Of a DNA stretch of 64,000 nucleotides, positions 63,296-64,000 are shown in pieces. The notes under the pieces are model-generated. The model searched no databases and had not been told where the DNA came from. It was given only the letters and a program-made list of their open reading frames with translations. The position numbers were made by a program, and so were the translations under genes. Source of the stretch: Leptospira broomii serovar Hurstbridge str. 5399 (GTDB lineage: Bacteria; Spirochaetota; Leptospiria; Leptospirales; Leptospiraceae); contig NZ_AHMO02000008.1 in the NCBI RefSeq assembly GCF_000243715.2, forward strand, positions 1,475,001 to 1,539,000, read 5' to 3'. Position 1 is the first letter of the stretch, and each line of letters begins with the position of its first letter.

Positions 63296-64000
63296 ATGAA
63301 ACGTTTACCTTCGAATCTTAAATTAATAGGTGGTTACGCTCTTTTTTTTGGCATAATTCTGATCATTTACAAAGCTGCATTTTTATGGATTTATTCTTAT
63401 CGACTGCAGGGCGTAGCATTCAAGGAGATTCTCTTTGCTTTATTTGTCGGTTTGCGATTTGATTTTTCGGTAATCGGAATTCTCTTAGGAGCCTTTGCGG
63501 TGTTATCCGCAATTCCTTATTTTAATCGTTACAAATACTATGTCTTTTTTTGGGGATACACTCCGATTCTAATGAGCGTTTGGATGATTTCGCATTTAAT
63601 AGCCGATATCATTTATTTCGAGAATGCCAACAAACATATCGGCTACGAAGGGTTTGTATTTATCGGAAAAGACCTCGGAGTCATTCTTAAATCGGCTTTC
63701 GAAGAAAGCCCGATATTCATCGCCTCCGCCTTGGTTTTATTTTCAATTTTTCTGCCGTTATCGACTTATTACTTTTTGAAATATAATCCCTACCGATATG
63801 AACCGGGAAATTGGAAGAAGGAATCGATCCAGTTCGGTATTCTATTAATCATTTCGATTGTAGCCATTCGAGGCGGAATTCAAGAAACTCCTCTGAGAGC
63901 TAGCAACGCGATTGTTTCCAGCCATGCTTTTGTTAATAATATTGCGTTGAACGGTATTTTTACTTCCATAATGGATTTAAAAAGCCAATCCATTCCGAAT
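63296..64000 (+). CDS. LTA-synthase/sulfatase-family membrane protein, N-terminal part
   Basis: The first 235 residues are present and the gene runs off the window. The N-terminus is a membrane domain with about five helices (residues ~12-33, 42-62, 66-90, 92-115 and 150-172), containing ALFVGLRFDFSVIGILLG, which recalls the membrane part of LtaS-like phosphoglycerol transferases and related sulfatases. The catalytic sulfatase-type domain would follow outside. Such proteins act on lipids at the outer face of the membrane. Assignment rests on the membrane-domain style only. Confidence 0.65.
   Translation, partial: MKRLPSNLKLIGGYALFFGIILIIYKAAFLWIYSYRLQGVAFKEILFALFVGLRFDFSVIGILLGAFAVLSAIPYFNRYKYYVFFWGYTPILMSVWMISHLIADIIYFENANKHIGYEGFVFIGKDLGVILKSAFEESPIFIASALVLFSIFLPLSTYYFLKYNPYRYEPGNWKKESIQFGILLIISIVAIRGGIQETPLRASNAIVSSHAFVNNIALNGIFTSIMDLKSQSIPN

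Overview
The window looks like a chromosomal segment of a Leptospira species. This is an inference from protein families, not from a marker gene: FecR, PEGA and TPR lipoproteins, GAF/SpoIIE/HAMP signalling proteins, degenerate HD-GYP paralogues, a split hisBHA operon and a VKOR-DsbA fusion. The moderate GC content (roughly 40-45% by eye) and uniform codon use fit a low-virulence or intermediate-clade leptospire better than L. interrogans, but this was not measured. No transposase, prophage, CRISPR array, rRNA or replication origin is visible. The only RNA gene seen is tRNA-Leu(CAG), followed by an unusual 180-bp tandem repeat.

Layout. 1-1377: the start of an acyl-CoA ligase, a cupin gene, two TetR-type palindromes, the tandem repeat and tRNA-Leu. 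1497-3435: hisB-hisH-hisA, coupled by 4-nt overlaps. 3539-7150: VKOR-DsbA oxidoreductase, zinc-ribbon membrane protein, DUF885 protein. 7157-10162 (minus): histidine kinase, ATL protein, ThiD. 10190-12452: RsgA and an HD-like protein. 12658-19022: three lipoproteins (FecR; PEGA; TPR plus beta-propeller). 19025-21923: TrmB, a metallo-beta-lactamase-fold protein, a PilZ protein and a SprA-related putative metalloprotease. 21936-25834 (minus): GAF-SpoIIE phosphatase, TilS, EngB, diverging from a GAF-GAF sigma-54 activator (26034-28133). 28130-30692: SET protein and ABC exporter. 30749-35914: double-ACT protein, two tandem degenerate HD-GYP proteins, chorismate synthase. 36018-37986: NuoG-like and NuoI-like proteins. 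37991-43512: small genes including DUF433, an ECF sigma with a mini anti-sigma-like partner, secreted proteins, a SAP-domain protein and Tag glycosylase, then an esterase. 43493-48530: flavin monooxygenase, a putative outer-membrane protein, and a succinate-semialdehyde-type dehydrogenase. 48752-57090: two giant 7TM-HAMP-SpoIIE-TPR paralogues around an OsmC protein and a chemoreceptor-like protein. 57300-64000: ilvC, DoxX, an exported caspase-like protein, a membrane MutS-like ATPase, and the start of an LTA-synthase-like sulfatase.

The window combines ordinary housekeeping (His, Ile/Val and aromatic synthesis, thiamine, tRNA modification, ribosome assembly) with a dense layer of signal transduction: three SpoIIE phosphatases, one histidine kinase, one sigma-54 activator, one ECF sigma, one MCP-like protein, three HD-GYP-like proteins that appear to lack catalytic residues, and a PilZ protein. 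The candidates most worth a second look as undescribed systems are the three-lipoprotein envelope operon, the SpoIIE-TPR/MCP cluster, the tandem HD-GYP pseudo-enzymes and the coupled small gene/membrane MutS pair.
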